In this document: positions 42,246 through 51,932 of the stretch, in pieces
How positions within the stretch are numbered: position 1 is the stretch's first letter
Layout: the number at the start of each line of letters is the position of its first letter
Program-made: the position numbers and the translations under genes
DNA from: Streptomonospora sp. PA3
GTDB taxonomy: Bacteria; Actinomycetota; Actinomycetes; Streptosporangiales; Streptosporangiaceae
Reading direction: 5' to 3'
Length of the DNA stretch: 64,000 nt
Assembly (NCBI RefSeq): GCF_009728995.1
Contig: NZ_VTZW01000019.1
Span: 473,983-537,982, forward strand
Notes under the pieces: model-generated
Told to the model about the DNA's origin: nothing
What the model saw: only the letters and a program-made list of their open reading frames with translations
Database searches by the model: none

Positions 42246-44228
42246 TTGACGACGGAAACCACCCCGACCGGCGCTGCGCCGTCGTCCTTCGGGGTGACAC
42301 ACCCCCTCGACATGCTCACGGCCGCGGAGATCAGGGCGGCTCGGGAGATCCTCGTCCGCCGGGGCCTGGTGGAGGAGACCACCCGGTTCCCGCGGCTGCT
42401 GCCGGTCGAGCCCGACAAGCAGGCCGTCCTGGCCCACCGCCCCGGCTCCGACGACTTCGACCGCAGCGTGGTCGCGACCCTGCTCGAGACCGGGACCGGG
42501 CGGGTCCGCGAAGCCGTCGTGTCCGTCACCGCCGGCACCGTCACCTCCGTGCGGGAGCTCCCGACGGCGGAACCTCCCTACGGGCAGCCCCCCTATCTTT
42601 TCGAGGAGTACGACCGGGCCGCCGAGATCGTGAAGGCCGACCCCCGCTGGCAGGCCGCGATGGCCCGCCGCGGCATCACCGACACGACCCACACCTTCGT
42701 CACGCCGCTGGCTCCCGGGTTCTTCCCCGAGGAGGGCGGGGCGGGCCGGCGCATGATGCGGTCGCTGACCTTCCACCGCCGCCATGCGGGCGACAACCCG
42801 TGGGCGCACCCCGTCGAGGGCGTCGTCGCGCACGTCGACCTCACCGCTGGCGAGGTGGTGCGCCTCGAGGACGACGGCGACGCTCCCGTGCCCTGGGACG
42901 ACTGGGACTACACGCCCGAGCGCACCGGTCCCGCCCGCACCTCCCTCAAGCCCCTGGAGATCACCCAGCCCGAGGGCCCCTCCTTCTCCGTGGAGGGCAC
43001 CCGCGTCCGGTGGGAGAACTGGACCCTGCGGATCGGCTTCAACGCCCAAGAGGGCCTGGTTCTGAACCGGATCACCTTCCGCGACGGCGGGGAGGACCGC
43101 CCGGTCGTGTACCGGGCCTCGGTGCCCGAGATGGTGGTGCCCTACGGCGATCCCGCGCCGCCGCGCTTCTGGATCAGCTACTTCGACGCCGGGGAGTACT
43201 CCCTCGGCAAGAACGCCAACTCGCTCAAGCTCGGCTGCGACTGCCTCGGCGAGATCACCTACTTCGACGCCGTGGTCGCCGACGACCGCGGCGACCCGAT
43301 GCCGATCCCGCACGCCGTGTGCATGCACGAAGAGGACTACGGGATCCTCTGGAAGCACACGGAACCCGGGGAACCCTCCCAGGTCCGCCGCTCGCGCCGC
43401 CTGGTGATCTCCTACTTCGCCACCGTCGGCAACTACGACTACGGCTTCTTCTGGTACTTCTACCTCGACGGTTCGATCCAGTTGGAGACCAAGGCGACGG
43501 GCATCGTGTTCGCCGGCGCCGCCGAGCCGGGCACCGAGAACTCCCACGCCCCCGAAATCGCCCCGGGCATCATCGGCCCGGTGCACCAGCACCTCTTCTG
43601 CGCGCGCCTGGACATGTCCGTCGACGGGCAGGCGAACTCGGTCGAGGAGGAGAACCTCGTCGCCGTCCCCACCGGGCCGCAGAACCCGCACGGCAACGCC
43701 TTCACCTACGAGCGCAGCCGGCTGGCACGCGAGTCGCAGGCCGTGCGCGACGCCGACAGCGAGACCGGGCGCCGGTGGTACGTCACCAGCGCGCACCGGC
43801 GCAACGCCGTCGGCAGACCCACCTCCTACCAGCTCACGCCGATGCCGGGCCCCCGGCTCATGGCACAGCCGGGCTCCTCGGCCGCCAACCGCGCCGAATT
43901 CGCACGCCACCACCTGTGGGCGACCGCCTACGACCCGGCCGAACGCTTCCCGGCCGGCGACTACCCGAACCAGCACGCGGGCGACGGCCTCGGACGCTGG
44001 ACCCGGGCCGACCGGCCCCTCACCGACGCCGACGTCGTCCTGTGGCACACCTTCGGCCTGACCCACATCCCCCGGCCCGAGGACTGGCCGGTCATGCCGG
44101 TCGACTACGCGGGCTTCTGGCTCAAGCCGCACGGCTTCCTCGACGCCAATCCGGCGCTCGACCTGCCCGACTGGTCGACCCGCAGCAGCCGGGAGGTCGG
44201 CACGCACGGCGGCGAGTGCTGCTCGTGA
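42246..44228 (+). CDS. Copper amine oxidase (primary amine oxidase)
   Basis: 660 residues from a TTG with a near-perfect AAAGGAGGGATCC site; frames extending upstream lack any ribosome site. The topaquinone precursor Tyr397 sits in TVGNYDYGF. The catalytic base is Asp314 in ISYFDAGEYS. Copper ligands His447 and His449 lie in GPVHQHLF and His607 in LTHIPRPED. These spacings match the Arthrobacter phenylethylamine oxidase. The enzyme oxidises a primary amine to aldehyde, ammonia and peroxide. It carries no signal peptide, so it acts in the cytoplasm, downstream of the APC permease. Confidence 0.95.
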   Translation: MTTETTPTGAAPSSFGVTHPLDMLTAAEIRAAREILVRRGLVEETTRFPRLLPVEPDKQAVLAHRPGSDDFDRSVVATLLETGTGRVREAVVSVTAGTVTSVRELPTAEPPYGQPPYLFEEYDRAAEIVKADPRWQAAMARRGITDTTHTFVTPLAPGFFPEEGGAGRRMMRSLTFHRRHAGDNPWAHPVEGVVAHVDLTAGEVVRLEDDGDAPVPWDDWDYTPERTGPARTSLKPLEITQPEGPSFSVEGTRVRWENWTLRIGFNAQEGLVLNRITFRDGGEDRPVVYRASVPEMVVPYGDPAPPRFWISYFDAGEYSLGKNANSLKLGCDCLGEITYFDAVVADDRGDPMPIPHAVCMHEEDYGILWKHTEPGEPSQVRRSRRLVISYFATVGNYDYGFFWYFYLDGSIQLETKATGIVFAGAAEPGTENSHAPEIAPGIIGPVHQHLFCARLDMSVDGQANSVEEENLVAVPTGPQNPHGNAFTYERSRLARESQAVRDADSETGRRWYVTSAHRRNAVGRPTSYQLTPMPGPRLMAQPGSSAANRAEFARHHLWATAYDPAERFPAGDYPNQHAGDGLGRWTRADRPLTDADVVLWHTFGLTHIPRPEDWPVMPVDYAGFWLKPHGFLDANPALDLPDWSTRSSREVGTHGGECCS

Positions 44229-44443
44229 CGCCGGCGCGGTAGACGCGGGGCCGCACGGACCGGGGCCCGTCGCGGCGTGCGGCCCTTCCCCGGCGGTGGA
44301 GCGCGCGGCGTCACGGCCGAGCGCCGCCGCCGGTTCGCGCGCCGGCATGCCTGCTCGCGGCCAGGCGCCCGCCCGCGCGGCACCGCGCCCCTCTCGCGCG
44401 GGGGTGCGGCGGCCGTGCGGGCGGGCGGGCGAACCCACTGGGG

Positions 44444-45850
44444 TCAGGTCGCGATCACCTGCGGCACCGCGACCGACTTGAGCCCTTCCGCGCCGAACTC
44501 CAGCCCGTAGCCCGAACCCTTGACGCCCCCGAACGGCACCATGGGGTGCACCGTGCCGTGCTTGTTGATCCAGACGGTGCCCGCCTCGATGCGCGCGGCC
44601 ACCTGCTTGGCCCGCTCCGCGTCGCCGGACCAGACCGACGCGCCCAGTCCCACGTCGAGCGCGTTCGCCTGGGCGATCGCCGCGTCGAGGTCGGAGTAGG
44701 CGACGATCGGCAGCGCCGGTCCGAACTGCTCCTGGGCGACGAGCGGCGCCTCGTCGCCCAGGCCGGTGACGAGGGTGGTCGGATAAAAGTTGCCCGCAGC
44801 GTCCCGGTCGGGATCGCCTCCGGTGACCAGTCGCCCGCCCGCGGCTTTGGCCTGCTCCACGAGGTCGTCGACGATCCCGAACTGCGCGGCGGTGGTGAGC
44901 GGCCCCAGCAGGCTCTTCTCGTCGGTTCCCGGTCCCATGGGCGTCCGGACCGCCATGTCGGCGAGTGCGTCGACGACCTCGCCGTGGAGGGATTCGTGCA
45001 CGTACAGGCGCTTGAGCGCGGCGCAGGTCTGCCCCGTGTTGATGAAGGCGCCCCAGAACAGGTCCTCGGCGATCGCGGCCGGATCCGCGTCCGCGAGCAC
45101 GATCCCCGGGTCGTTGCCGCCCAGCTCCAGCGTGAGCCGCGGCAGATGTCCGGCGCTCGCTGAGGTGATCGCCTTGCCTGTGCGGGTGGAACCGGTGAAC
45201 ATCAGCTTGTCGAACGCCGGATGGGCCGCCATCGCGGCGCCGAGGTCCCCGCCTCCGGGCAGCACCGTCAGCACGCCCTCGGGCAGCACCCGGTTGACGA
45301 TCGCGGCGAGGGCCAGCACCGACAGGGGCGTGTGCTCCGAAGGCTTCATCACGACGGTGTTGCCCATGCGCAGGGCCGGGGCCAGCTGCCAGGTGGCGAT
45401 GAGCGCCGGCCAGTTCCACGGTCCGATGGCGCCGACCAGGCCGGCGGCCCGGTAGCCCAGGGTCGCCTGCCCGGACTCGTCGTCGAGCACCCGCACCGGT
45501 TCGAGGGGGGTCGCGGCGGTGGCGCGCAGCCAGGCCGCCACCCCGCCCGCCTCGAACCGGCTGCCCGGGCCGTTGAGCGGCTTGCCCTGCTCTCGGGTGA
45601 TGAGCTGCGCCAGCGCCTCGGCCGACCGGTCGACGGCGTCGGCCGCGGCGTTCAGCAGCCGGGAGCGCTCCTGGTGGCCCAGCGCCTCCCAGTCGGGCTG
45701 GGCCGCGCGAGCCGCGGCGACGGCCTGTTCGAGATCACCGGTGCCGCGTTCCGGCGCCCGGCCGAGCACCCGGTCCGTGGCGGGGTCGACTACCGGTCGG
45801 CCGCCGTCCGCCGCCGCAACGGCGGCCAGCAGGCTCTCGTAGGTCTCCAT
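44444..45850 (-). CDS. Aldehyde dehydrogenase
   Basis: 468 residues. Catalytic residues are all visible: N146 in IGPWNWPAL, E242 in LTLELGGND and C276 in FINTGQTCAALK. NAD-site features FTGSTRTGKAI and VMKPSEHTPLS. It should convert the aldehyde made by the amine oxidase to an acid. Convergent with the oxidase, and the last gene of the minus-strand amine unit (119-bp gap to the SDR). Confidence 0.94.
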   Translation of the reverse strand: METYESLLAAVAAADGGRPVVDPATDRVLGRAPERGTGDLEQAVAAARAAQPDWEALGHQERSRLLNAAADAVDRSAEALAQLITREQGKPLNGPGSRFEAGGVAAWLRATAATPLEPVRVLDDESGQATLGYRAAGLVGAIGPWNWPALIATWQLAPALRMGNTVVMKPSEHTPLSVLALAAIVNRVLPEGVLTVLPGGGDLGAAMAAHPAFDKLMFTGSTRTGKAITSASAGHLPRLTLELGGNDPGIVLADADPAAIAEDLFWGAFINTGQTCAALKRLYVHESLHGEVVDALADMAVRTPMGPGTDEKSLLGPLTTAAQFGIVDDLVEQAKAAGGRLVTGGDPDRDAAGNFYPTTLVTGLGDEAPLVAQEQFGPALPIVAYSDLDAAIAQANALDVGLGASVWSGDAERAKQVAARIEAGTVWINKHGTVHPMVPFGGVKGSGYGLEFGAEGLKSVAVPQVIAT

Positions 45851-45969
45851 GGTCCTGTCTCACCTCTGTGTCGTCTCGACGGTCCGTGCCGGGCCGGGCC
45901 CGAGCGCGGGCGGGGCGGGGGCGGGAAAGCGCCGGGGCGGGCGCGGCGGCCCCCGTGGACGCATGCGCC

Positions 45970-46734
45970 TCACGCGGGAAACGCCGATCGCGCGGAGTAG
46001 CCGAAGTCCACGGCCAGCGCCGTGCCGTGGACGCCGACGGCGGCGGGGGACACGAGGAACAGCACGTGCTCGGCGATGTCCTCGGGCCGGTGGACGGGGT
46101 AGTCCGCGCCGGTGAAGTCGCCGCGGTCGAGGTCGCCGCGGCTCATCGGCGTGTCCACCACGGACGGGCAGACGGCGTTGACCCGCACCTCCCCGGCCGT
46201 CTCCACCGAGAGGGCCCGCGCGAGCTGGACCACGGCGGCCTTCGACGCGCAGTAGGGCACCATCCCCGGAGCGGCGACGAACGCGGAATCGCTGGCGACC
46301 AGCACCGCGGCACCGCGGGACGAGCGGCGCAGCGCCGCGAGGGTGTGCTTCAGCGTCAGGTAGGCGCCGGTGGCGTTCACGGCGAAGACCCGCTGCCAGT
46401 CCGCGAGCAAGACCTGTTCCAGCGGGCTGCCCACCGGGCCGGAGATCCCGGCGCAGTGGGCGACGGCGTCGATGCGGCCAAGGCGCCGGAGCGCCGTGGC
46501 GACGGCTGAACGCACCGACGCCTCGTCCGCGACGTCCGCGGTGATCGCCACGGCCGGGGTCCCCCGCCCGGTGGACAGCGCATCCGCCTGGTCCTGGGCG
46601 CCGGCACCGTCGCGGTCCAGCAGCACCGGTGTCGCCCCCCGATCCGCCGCCCGGCGGGCGACGGCGGCGCCGATACCGCCCGCCGCCCCCGTGACGAGGA
46701 CGACGGCGCCGTCGAGGTCTGCTGATGCGGAGCT
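45970..46734 (-). CDS. Short-chain dehydrogenase/reductase 1
   Basis: 254 residues from a GTG with GGGAGGCCACT upstream. Rossmann motif VTGAAGGIGAAVARR, HCAGISGP, catalytic Ser in LVASDSAF and YCASKAAVV (Tyr, Lys). Member of the classical SDR family; it may act on an amino alcohol or hydroxy intermediate of amine breakdown. It is followed by the ALDH gene and preceded by a second SDR 22 bp away. Confidence 0.9.
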   Translation of the reverse strand, partial: SSASADLDGAVVLVTGAAGGIGAAVARRAADRGATPVLLDRDGAGAQDQADALSTGRGTPAVAITADVADEASVRSAVATALRRLGRIDAVAHCAGISGPVGSPLEQVLLADWQRVFAVNATGAYLTLKHTLAALRRSSRGAAVLVASDSAFVAAPGMVPYCASKAAVVQLARALSVETAGEVRVNAVCPSVVDTPMSRGDLDRGDFTGADYPVHRPEDIAEHVLFLVSPAAVGVHGTALAVDFGYSARSAFPA

Positions 46735-46756
46735 CACAGTGGCCTCCCGGTGCCCG

Positions 46757-47530
46757 TCAGCCGAACGCCAGCGTGGGGACGTCGACGATGTGCGCACCGC
46801 CGTCGACCACGAGGGTGGCACCGTTGACGTAGCCGGCGTCGGGACCGAGCAGGAACGCCGCGGCGCCGGCGATCTCCTCCGCCGCGGCGGGCCGGGCCAG
46901 GGGCACGTCGCGCGTCACGGCGGCATAGGCGGCGTCGATGTCGGCCGCGCCCCCGCTGTCCACGAGAACCCGCATCTCCTCGTCGGCCATCGGCGTGCGG
47001 ACCCAGCCCGGACACACGGCGTTGGCCCGCACCCGGGGCCCGTAGTCGCGCGCCAGCGACCGCACGAGCCCGAGCAGCGCGTGCTTGCCGACCGTGTAGC
47101 CGGCCGTCTGCGGTGCCGCCCGCAATCCTGAGAGCGAGGAGACGACCACGATGCTCCCCCGCGACTCCTGCAGACCGCCCAGGGCCTCGCGGGCGGTGAC
47201 GAACGCGGTCGTCAGGTTCGCCTCCAGGCTCGCGCGCCAGGCCTCGTCATCGGTGCCGCCGATGGTCTCGTAGCCGTGCCCTCCCGCGTTCGCGACGACG
47301 CCGTCGAGGCTCCCGTAGCTTTCGCCGATGCCCTCGACCACGCGGCGCATGGCTGCGCCGTCCGCGGCGTCGGCGGCCACCGCGGCGATACGCGGGTGCG
47401 TCGCGGCGACCTCCTCCAGCGGTGCGCGCCGCCGACCGACGATGACCACGTCGCCGCCGTCTGCGGCCAGGCGGGCGGCGATCGCGGCCCCGATCCCGGT
47501 GCCGCCGCCGGTGACCAGGTAGGCGCTCAT
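46757..47530 (-). CDS. Short-chain dehydrogenase/reductase 2
   Basis: 257 residues, start overlapping the permease stop (ATGA). Motifs: LVTGGGTGIGAAIAARL, VVANAGGHGY, SSLSGLRAAPQTAGYTVGKH (Ser, Tyr, Lys). The PG motif (VCPGWVRTPM) and the C-terminal VNGATLVVDGGAHI are typical. Codirectional with SDR 1, only moderately similar, so a separate substrate is likely within the same pathway. Confidence 0.9.
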   Translation of the reverse strand: MSAYLVTGGGTGIGAAIAARLAADGGDVVIVGRRRAPLEEVAATHPRIAAVAADAADGAAMRRVVEGIGESYGSLDGVVANAGGHGYETIGGTDDEAWRASLEANLTTAFVTAREALGGLQESRGSIVVVSSLSGLRAAPQTAGYTVGKHALLGLVRSLARDYGPRVRANAVCPGWVRTPMADEEMRVLVDSGGAADIDAAYAAVTRDVPLARPAAAEEIAGAAAFLLGPDAGYVNGATLVVDGGAHIVDVPTLAFG

Positions 47531-48984
47531 TCGGCCGCCTCCGCTGCCGCCGGGCCGGGGGCGACGCGATCGAGGTCCTGATCGAGGGAGTCCCACACCC
47601 GGGGCCTGGACGAGCGCAGCCAGTACCCGAGGGCGGCGGCGAGGACGGCGGCGATCGGCAGCAGCCAGGGGAGCAGGGCGATCACCGGGCTGTCGCTGCC
47701 CGCGAGGTCGGGGAAGTTGGCGAAGGCGAGGACGGTGACGGCCCACAGCCCCGCCCCGCCGATGAGCGGAAGGACGAAGGTGGTGAGCAGGCGCGGGTCC
47801 TTGATCCGCCGGAAGTGCACCACGATCGCGGTCGCGGCGATCGCCTGCAGCACGATGATCCCCAGGGTGCCGATGCCGGTGAAGGCCGCGACGAGGTTGG
47901 CGACCGGGTCGAGGCCGGCGACCGCATGGACCATGGCCACGACCGTGGCGAAGACGAGCTGCGCGGTCGAGGCGATCACCGGTGCCCCGGTCTTGGGGCG
48001 GGTGTACGACAGCGGCCGCGGCAGGACGCCGACGCGGCCCAGCGCGTACAGGTAGCGGGTGGCGGCGTTGTGCAGCGCGAGCAGCGCCGCGAAGAGGCTC
48101 ACCACGAGCAACAGCAGCATCACGTTGGTCAGGCCCTCGCCGAGATACTCCGTGGAGACGACGAAGACCAGGTCCCCGGCGCCGAGGTGCCGCAGAGCCG
48201 TCTCCTGGGTGTCGCGCGCGCCGAGGGCGGAGACGATCGCCCAGGTGGTGATGGCGGCGAACACGCCGATGAAGGTGATCGCGATGTAGGTGGCGCGCGG
48301 GATCGTGCGCTTCGGGTCGCGCGCCTCCTCCCCGAACAGCCCGGTCGCCTCGAAACCGACGAACGCGTTCGCCGCGAAGAGCAGCCCGAGCCCCAGCGAG
48401 CCCCCCAGGAAGACCTCGGGCAGGAACGGCTCGAAGGAATAGCCGGTCGTGACGAGGATGGCGGCGTCGAGGACGATCAGGATCGCGACTTCGAGGACCA
48501 GGGCGACACCGAGCACCTTCGCCGAGAGGTCGATGCCGCTGCGCGTCAGCAGCCACACGGCCGCGACCGAGGTCAGGCTCCAGACCCACCACGGCAGTGC
48601 CAGGCCGAAGACTTCGGCGAAGACGAAGGAGGTGAAGAACCCGCTGGCGCCGACGGCTCCGGCGACGAAGCAGTTGTAGCCGACCAGCGCCATGAAGGCG
48701 CCCACCAGGCCCGGCAGGCGCCCGGTGCCGCGCACCACGTAGGCGTAGAACCCGCCGGCGTTCACCAGGCGTTTGGCCATTTGGGCGTACCCGACGGCGA
48801 AGAGCAGGAACACGGCCGTGGCGAGGAGGAACATCACGGGCGTACCGCCGCCGGCGCCCACGGCGAGGTTGATCCCGCCGATGACGATGATGCCGGTCAG
48901 GGGTGCGACGGCGGCCAGGACGAGGAACACGATCCCCGGGACGCCGAGGTACCCCCGCAGTCTCGTTTCTGGGGTGGGGGACAA
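47527..48984 (-). CDS. APC-superfamily amino acid/amine permease
   Basis: 485 residues, apparently from a TTG with AAGGGA upstream. About twelve membrane segments, with GVPGIVFLVLAAVAPLTGII near the N-terminus, the central FVGFEATGLFGEEARDPKRTIPRA and LALHNAATRYLYALGR. These are hallmarks of the APC family (amine/cationic amino acid branch). It should import the amine that the copper oxidase degrades. Coupled to SDR 2. Confidence 0.9.
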   Translation of the reverse strand: MSPTPETRLRGYLGVPGIVFLVLAAVAPLTGIIVIGGINLAVGAGGGTPVMFLLATAVFLLFAVGYAQMAKRLVNAGGFYAYVVRGTGRLPGLVGAFMALVGYNCFVAGAVGASGFFTSFVFAEVFGLALPWWVWSLTSVAAVWLLTRSGIDLSAKVLGVALVLEVAILIVLDAAILVTTGYSFEPFLPEVFLGGSLGLGLLFAANAFVGFEATGLFGEEARDPKRTIPRATYIAITFIGVFAAITTWAIVSALGARDTQETALRHLGAGDLVFVVSTEYLGEGLTNVMLLLLVVSLFAALLALHNAATRYLYALGRVGVLPRPLSYTRPKTGAPVIASTAQLVFATVVAMVHAVAGLDPVANLVAAFTGIGTLGIIVLQAIAATAIVVHFRRIKDPRLLTTFVLPLIGGAGLWAVTVLAFANFPDLAGSDSPVIALLPWLLPIAAVLAAALGYWLRSSRPRVWDSLDQDLDRVAPGPAAAEAAE

Positions 48985-49018
48985 AGTCTGATCCCTTGCC
49001 GGTCAGGACGCCGCGGCG

Positions 49019-49789
49019 TCAGTGTGCGGTGACGTTGAGGACCTCTGCGCGTGCACCGACGGGGAAGTTCACGGTCGAGTCGGCGTCGAAGCCCTCGTTG
49101 CCGAAGATCTTTCCGTCGGTGCGCATGCCGTCGAGGTCGATGAGGAGCAGGCCGAGGGTCGGCACGAGCTTCTCGCGCCAGACGAAGAGGGACAGCCTGT
49201 TCCGGATGGCGGCGTGGTGGCACCGGTCGGTGTCGGCGAGGCCGGCTTCGGCGCCGCTCAGGCAGTGCCAGGTGTACAGGTCCGGGGTGAGGTAGATGTG
49301 CTCGTAGACCTCGCTGGGCGAGTAGGTGTACCTGTTGCGCAGCCCGACGAGCGCCGTCGTCGGTGCGTGGGGGGCTGCGGCCGGGCCGCCGATGCCGCCG
49401 TGGACGATGCGCGCGGTCACGCCCGTCGGATCCGCGCCCCGCTGGATCCGGGCGTAGGCGGGCTCCCGCCGCGCTTCGGCGTCGGGCAGCCGGCCCTCGA
49501 CGCGGGTGGCGGCTCCGGTGTCGAGGTCCAGGACGAACGTCGTGGACACCCCGCCCGCGGCGCCGTCGACGAGGTAGACGCCGGGGCGGATGGAGGTCAC
49601 CCGCACTCCGACGTCGGCGTGCGGGCCCCACGAGGCGCGGCCGTCGGCGATGCGCAGCGTGATCGGGGCATCGAGGTGCAGGGGGAGCCTCTGGCCGTCG
49701 AGGTCGGTGGTCGCGTCGAGGAGGTCGCCCTCGGGGGAGAACTCCGCGCCGAGTGCCCCGACCGGGATGAATGAGCCGTCCATGGGCAT
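49019..49789 (-). CDS. MoaF-like protein (monoamine-regulon MoaF family)
   Basis: 256 residues; ATG at 49789 or 49783, neither with a strong ribosome site. Two calycin-like halves: FVLDLDTGAATRVEG in the first. In the second, YTYSPSEVYEHIYLTPDLYT, then WHCLSG and SLFVWREKLVPTLGLLLIDL then DGMRTDGKIFG, which recalls the MoaF C-terminal domain. MoaF was named from the Klebsiella monoamine regulon; despite database names it is not a molybdopterin enzyme. Its place here supports a role in amine metabolism. Confidence 0.75.
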   Translation of the reverse strand: MPMDGSFIPVGALGAEFSPEGDLLDATTDLDGQRLPLHLDAPITLRIADGRASWGPHADVGVRVTSIRPGVYLVDGAAGGVSTTFVLDLDTGAATRVEGRLPDAEARREPAYARIQRGADPTGVTARIVHGGIGGPAAAPHAPTTALVGLRNRYTYSPSEVYEHIYLTPDLYTWHCLSGAEAGLADTDRCHHAAIRNRLSLFVWREKLVPTLGLLLIDLDGMRTDGKIFGNEGFDADSTVNFPVGARAEVLNVTAH

Positions 49790-50048
49790 TCCGTGTCATC
49801 GAGTGGTGGAGCCGGATCCGTTCACGATGCGGGAGCCCTGTCGGCAGGGTCTAGGACGAGCGCGCAGGCGTCTTGTCCACCAGTGCGCTTCCCGCCCGGC
49901 GACGGCACGGTGACCTGCGGTCCGCGCTCAGGGACAAGCACGCCGCAGCCGGGTGCAAGACGCCGGGGCCGGCCCGAGCACAGGATGCGTGCCGATCGTT
50001 CATGGCCCGCACGGCGCCATGAGAACCCCCTCGGCATGGGAGGCCACC

Positions 50049-51881
50049 ATGACGGAACGACCGAGGAGCATCCGGCGCCGCAGGTTCCTGCAAGGCGCCG
50101 GCGCCGGGATGGCGCTCGGGGCACTCGGCGGTGCGTCCGCGGCGGCGGCGCACCCCGGCCGCGCCGGCGGGCGCGGCAAGGCGGACCTGCTGCTGCACAA
50201 CGGCAGGGTCGTGACCATGGACGGCGGCTTCGCGCCCGCCGAAGCCGTCGCCGTCAAGGACGGCGTGGTGCAGGCGGTCGGTAGCGACTCTCAGTTGCGG
50301 CGCTTCACCAACGCGCGGACCGAGGTCGTCAACCTCCGCGGCCGGACGGTCATCCCGGGTGTCAACGACGCGCACTTCCACCCGATGGGGCTGGGGACGA
50401 ACCAGCCGCCGCTCACTCTCGATCTCAGCCGCGACGCGGTGAGCTCCATCGCCGAGATCCGCGACCTCGTCGCCGAGGCCGCCCGGAGCAAGGAGCCGGG
50501 GGAATGGATCCGCGGCTTCGGCTGGGACCAGGGGTATCTCGCAGAGGGCCGCTACCCCACCCGGCACGACATCGACGAGGTCTCCCCGAACCATCCGGCC
50601 GCCCTGCGCGAATGGTCCGGGCACGCCCTCTGGGTGAACTCCAAGGCGCTGGAAATCAGCGGCATCACCCGCGACACCGAGGCGCCACCCGGAGGCGAGA
50701 TCGTCAAGGACGGCGACGGCGAGCCGACCGGCCTGCTGCTGGAGGGAGCCGCCGGCCTCGTCAGCGTCCCCCCTTTCACCGAGGAGGAGCGGCGCCAGGG
50801 CATGCGCATGGCCGTCGACATCATGCACCGGCAGGGCATCACCTCGATCACCGACGCCGGAGTCGCTCCCGAGATGGTCAGTCTCTACCGCGACCTGCAG
50901 GGCTCGGGCGACATCCGGCAGCGGGTGACTGTCATGATCTCGGCGGGCACCCCCGATCTCCGCGAGGCGCTGGTGGGGGTACGCGGGATCGAGACGGACC
51001 CGGCCTGGCTGAACGTCAGCCAGGTCAAGGTCCGTGTCGACGGGGTGCCCACGCAGGCGCGGACCGCCTGGTTGTCCGAGCCCTATGTCGGCGGCGGCAC
51101 CGGTGCCCCGGTTCTTCCCGGAGACTCCCTGGAGGAGCAGCTCGCCACCCTGCACGAGCAGGTGATGACCGCGCACGAACTGGGATTCCAAGTGGGCTCG
51201 CACGCCACCGGCGATCGCGCGATCGCGGCGGCGCTGGACGCCTACCAGGCCGCGGTCGCCGAATTCGGCGGCAAGGGCCTGCGCCACTACATCATCCACG
51301 GCGACCTGACGACTCCCGAAGACCTGGAGCGCATGGCCGAGGCCGGATTCCCGGTGAGCTTCAACCCCCAGATCAAGCGCTCCCTCTCCCACCAACTGGT
51401 CGATGTGATCGGCCGGGAGCGCACGGACTACCAGTGGCCCTACCGCAGCGCGCTCGACCTGGGCATCTCGGTGGGCAGCGCTTCCGACGCCCCCGTGGTC
51501 GGCGTCCCGGACTTCCGCGCGGGACTGGCCGCGATGCTGACGCGCAAGAGTTTGGCGACCGGCGAGGTGTTCGGCGCCGATCAGATCATCGGCCTCGAAG
51601 AGGCCCTGGCGACCTACACGACCGCCGGCGCGTGGCAGGACCGCGCCGAGGACTGGAAGGGCACGCTCGCCGAGGGCATGGCGGCCGACCTCGCGGTTCT
51701 CGACGGCGACCTGCTGGACACGCCGGCGGAGGACATCGTGGACATCCCTGTCTCGATGACCGTCGTCGGCGGCGAGGTGGTCTACGACGCCTCCAACGAC
51801 GCGCCCGCTCCGACCGCCTCGCCCGCGTCGGCGGCGAGCGGGCTCGCGAGGTACATGAGCACCGGCTGCTGCGACGTCTGA
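50049..51881 (+). CDS. Tat-exported amidohydrolase, YtcJ-like
   Basis: 610 residues from an ATG with GGGAGGCCACC. Twin-arginine signal RSIRRRRFLQGAGAG. Amidohydrolase family 3: metal site GVNDAHFHPMG, ITSITDAGVAPEM, VGSHATGDRAIAAALDAYQ, HGDLTTPEDLERMAEAGFPV and a final SDAPVVGVPDFRAG with the catalytic Asp. The C-terminal tail carries paired cysteines (STGCCDV). The substrate is an unknown amide or imine. Divergent from the MoaF gene across 259 bp. Confidence 0.9.
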   Translation: MTERPRSIRRRRFLQGAGAGMALGALGGASAAAAHPGRAGGRGKADLLLHNGRVVTMDGGFAPAEAVAVKDGVVQAVGSDSQLRRFTNARTEVVNLRGRTVIPGVNDAHFHPMGLGTNQPPLTLDLSRDAVSSIAEIRDLVAEAARSKEPGEWIRGFGWDQGYLAEGRYPTRHDIDEVSPNHPAALREWSGHALWVNSKALEISGITRDTEAPPGGEIVKDGDGEPTGLLLEGAAGLVSVPPFTEEERRQGMRMAVDIMHRQGITSITDAGVAPEMVSLYRDLQGSGDIRQRVTVMISAGTPDLREALVGVRGIETDPAWLNVSQVKVRVDGVPTQARTAWLSEPYVGGGTGAPVLPGDSLEEQLATLHEQVMTAHELGFQVGSHATGDRAIAAALDAYQAAVAEFGGKGLRHYIIHGDLTTPEDLERMAEAGFPVSFNPQIKRSLSHQLVDVIGRERTDYQWPYRSALDLGISVGSASDAPVVGVPDFRAGLAAMLTRKSLATGEVFGADQIIGLEEALATYTTAGAWQDRAEDWKGTLAEGMAADLAVLDGDLLDTPAEDIVDIPVSMTVVGGEVVYDASNDAPAPTASPASAASGLARYMSTGCCDV

Positions 51882-51932
51882 GTACCCCGGGAGGCTCGCG
51901 GCGGGGCGGTCGGAGGGCGGCCGGGGGCGGAC

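Noticed and set aside
41658-45419. A 1253-codon minus-strand frame across the amine oxidase
   Set aside because: It is the antisense shadow of the copper amine oxidase, whose catalytic residues and spacing are unmistakable; high GC removes stops from the opposite frame.
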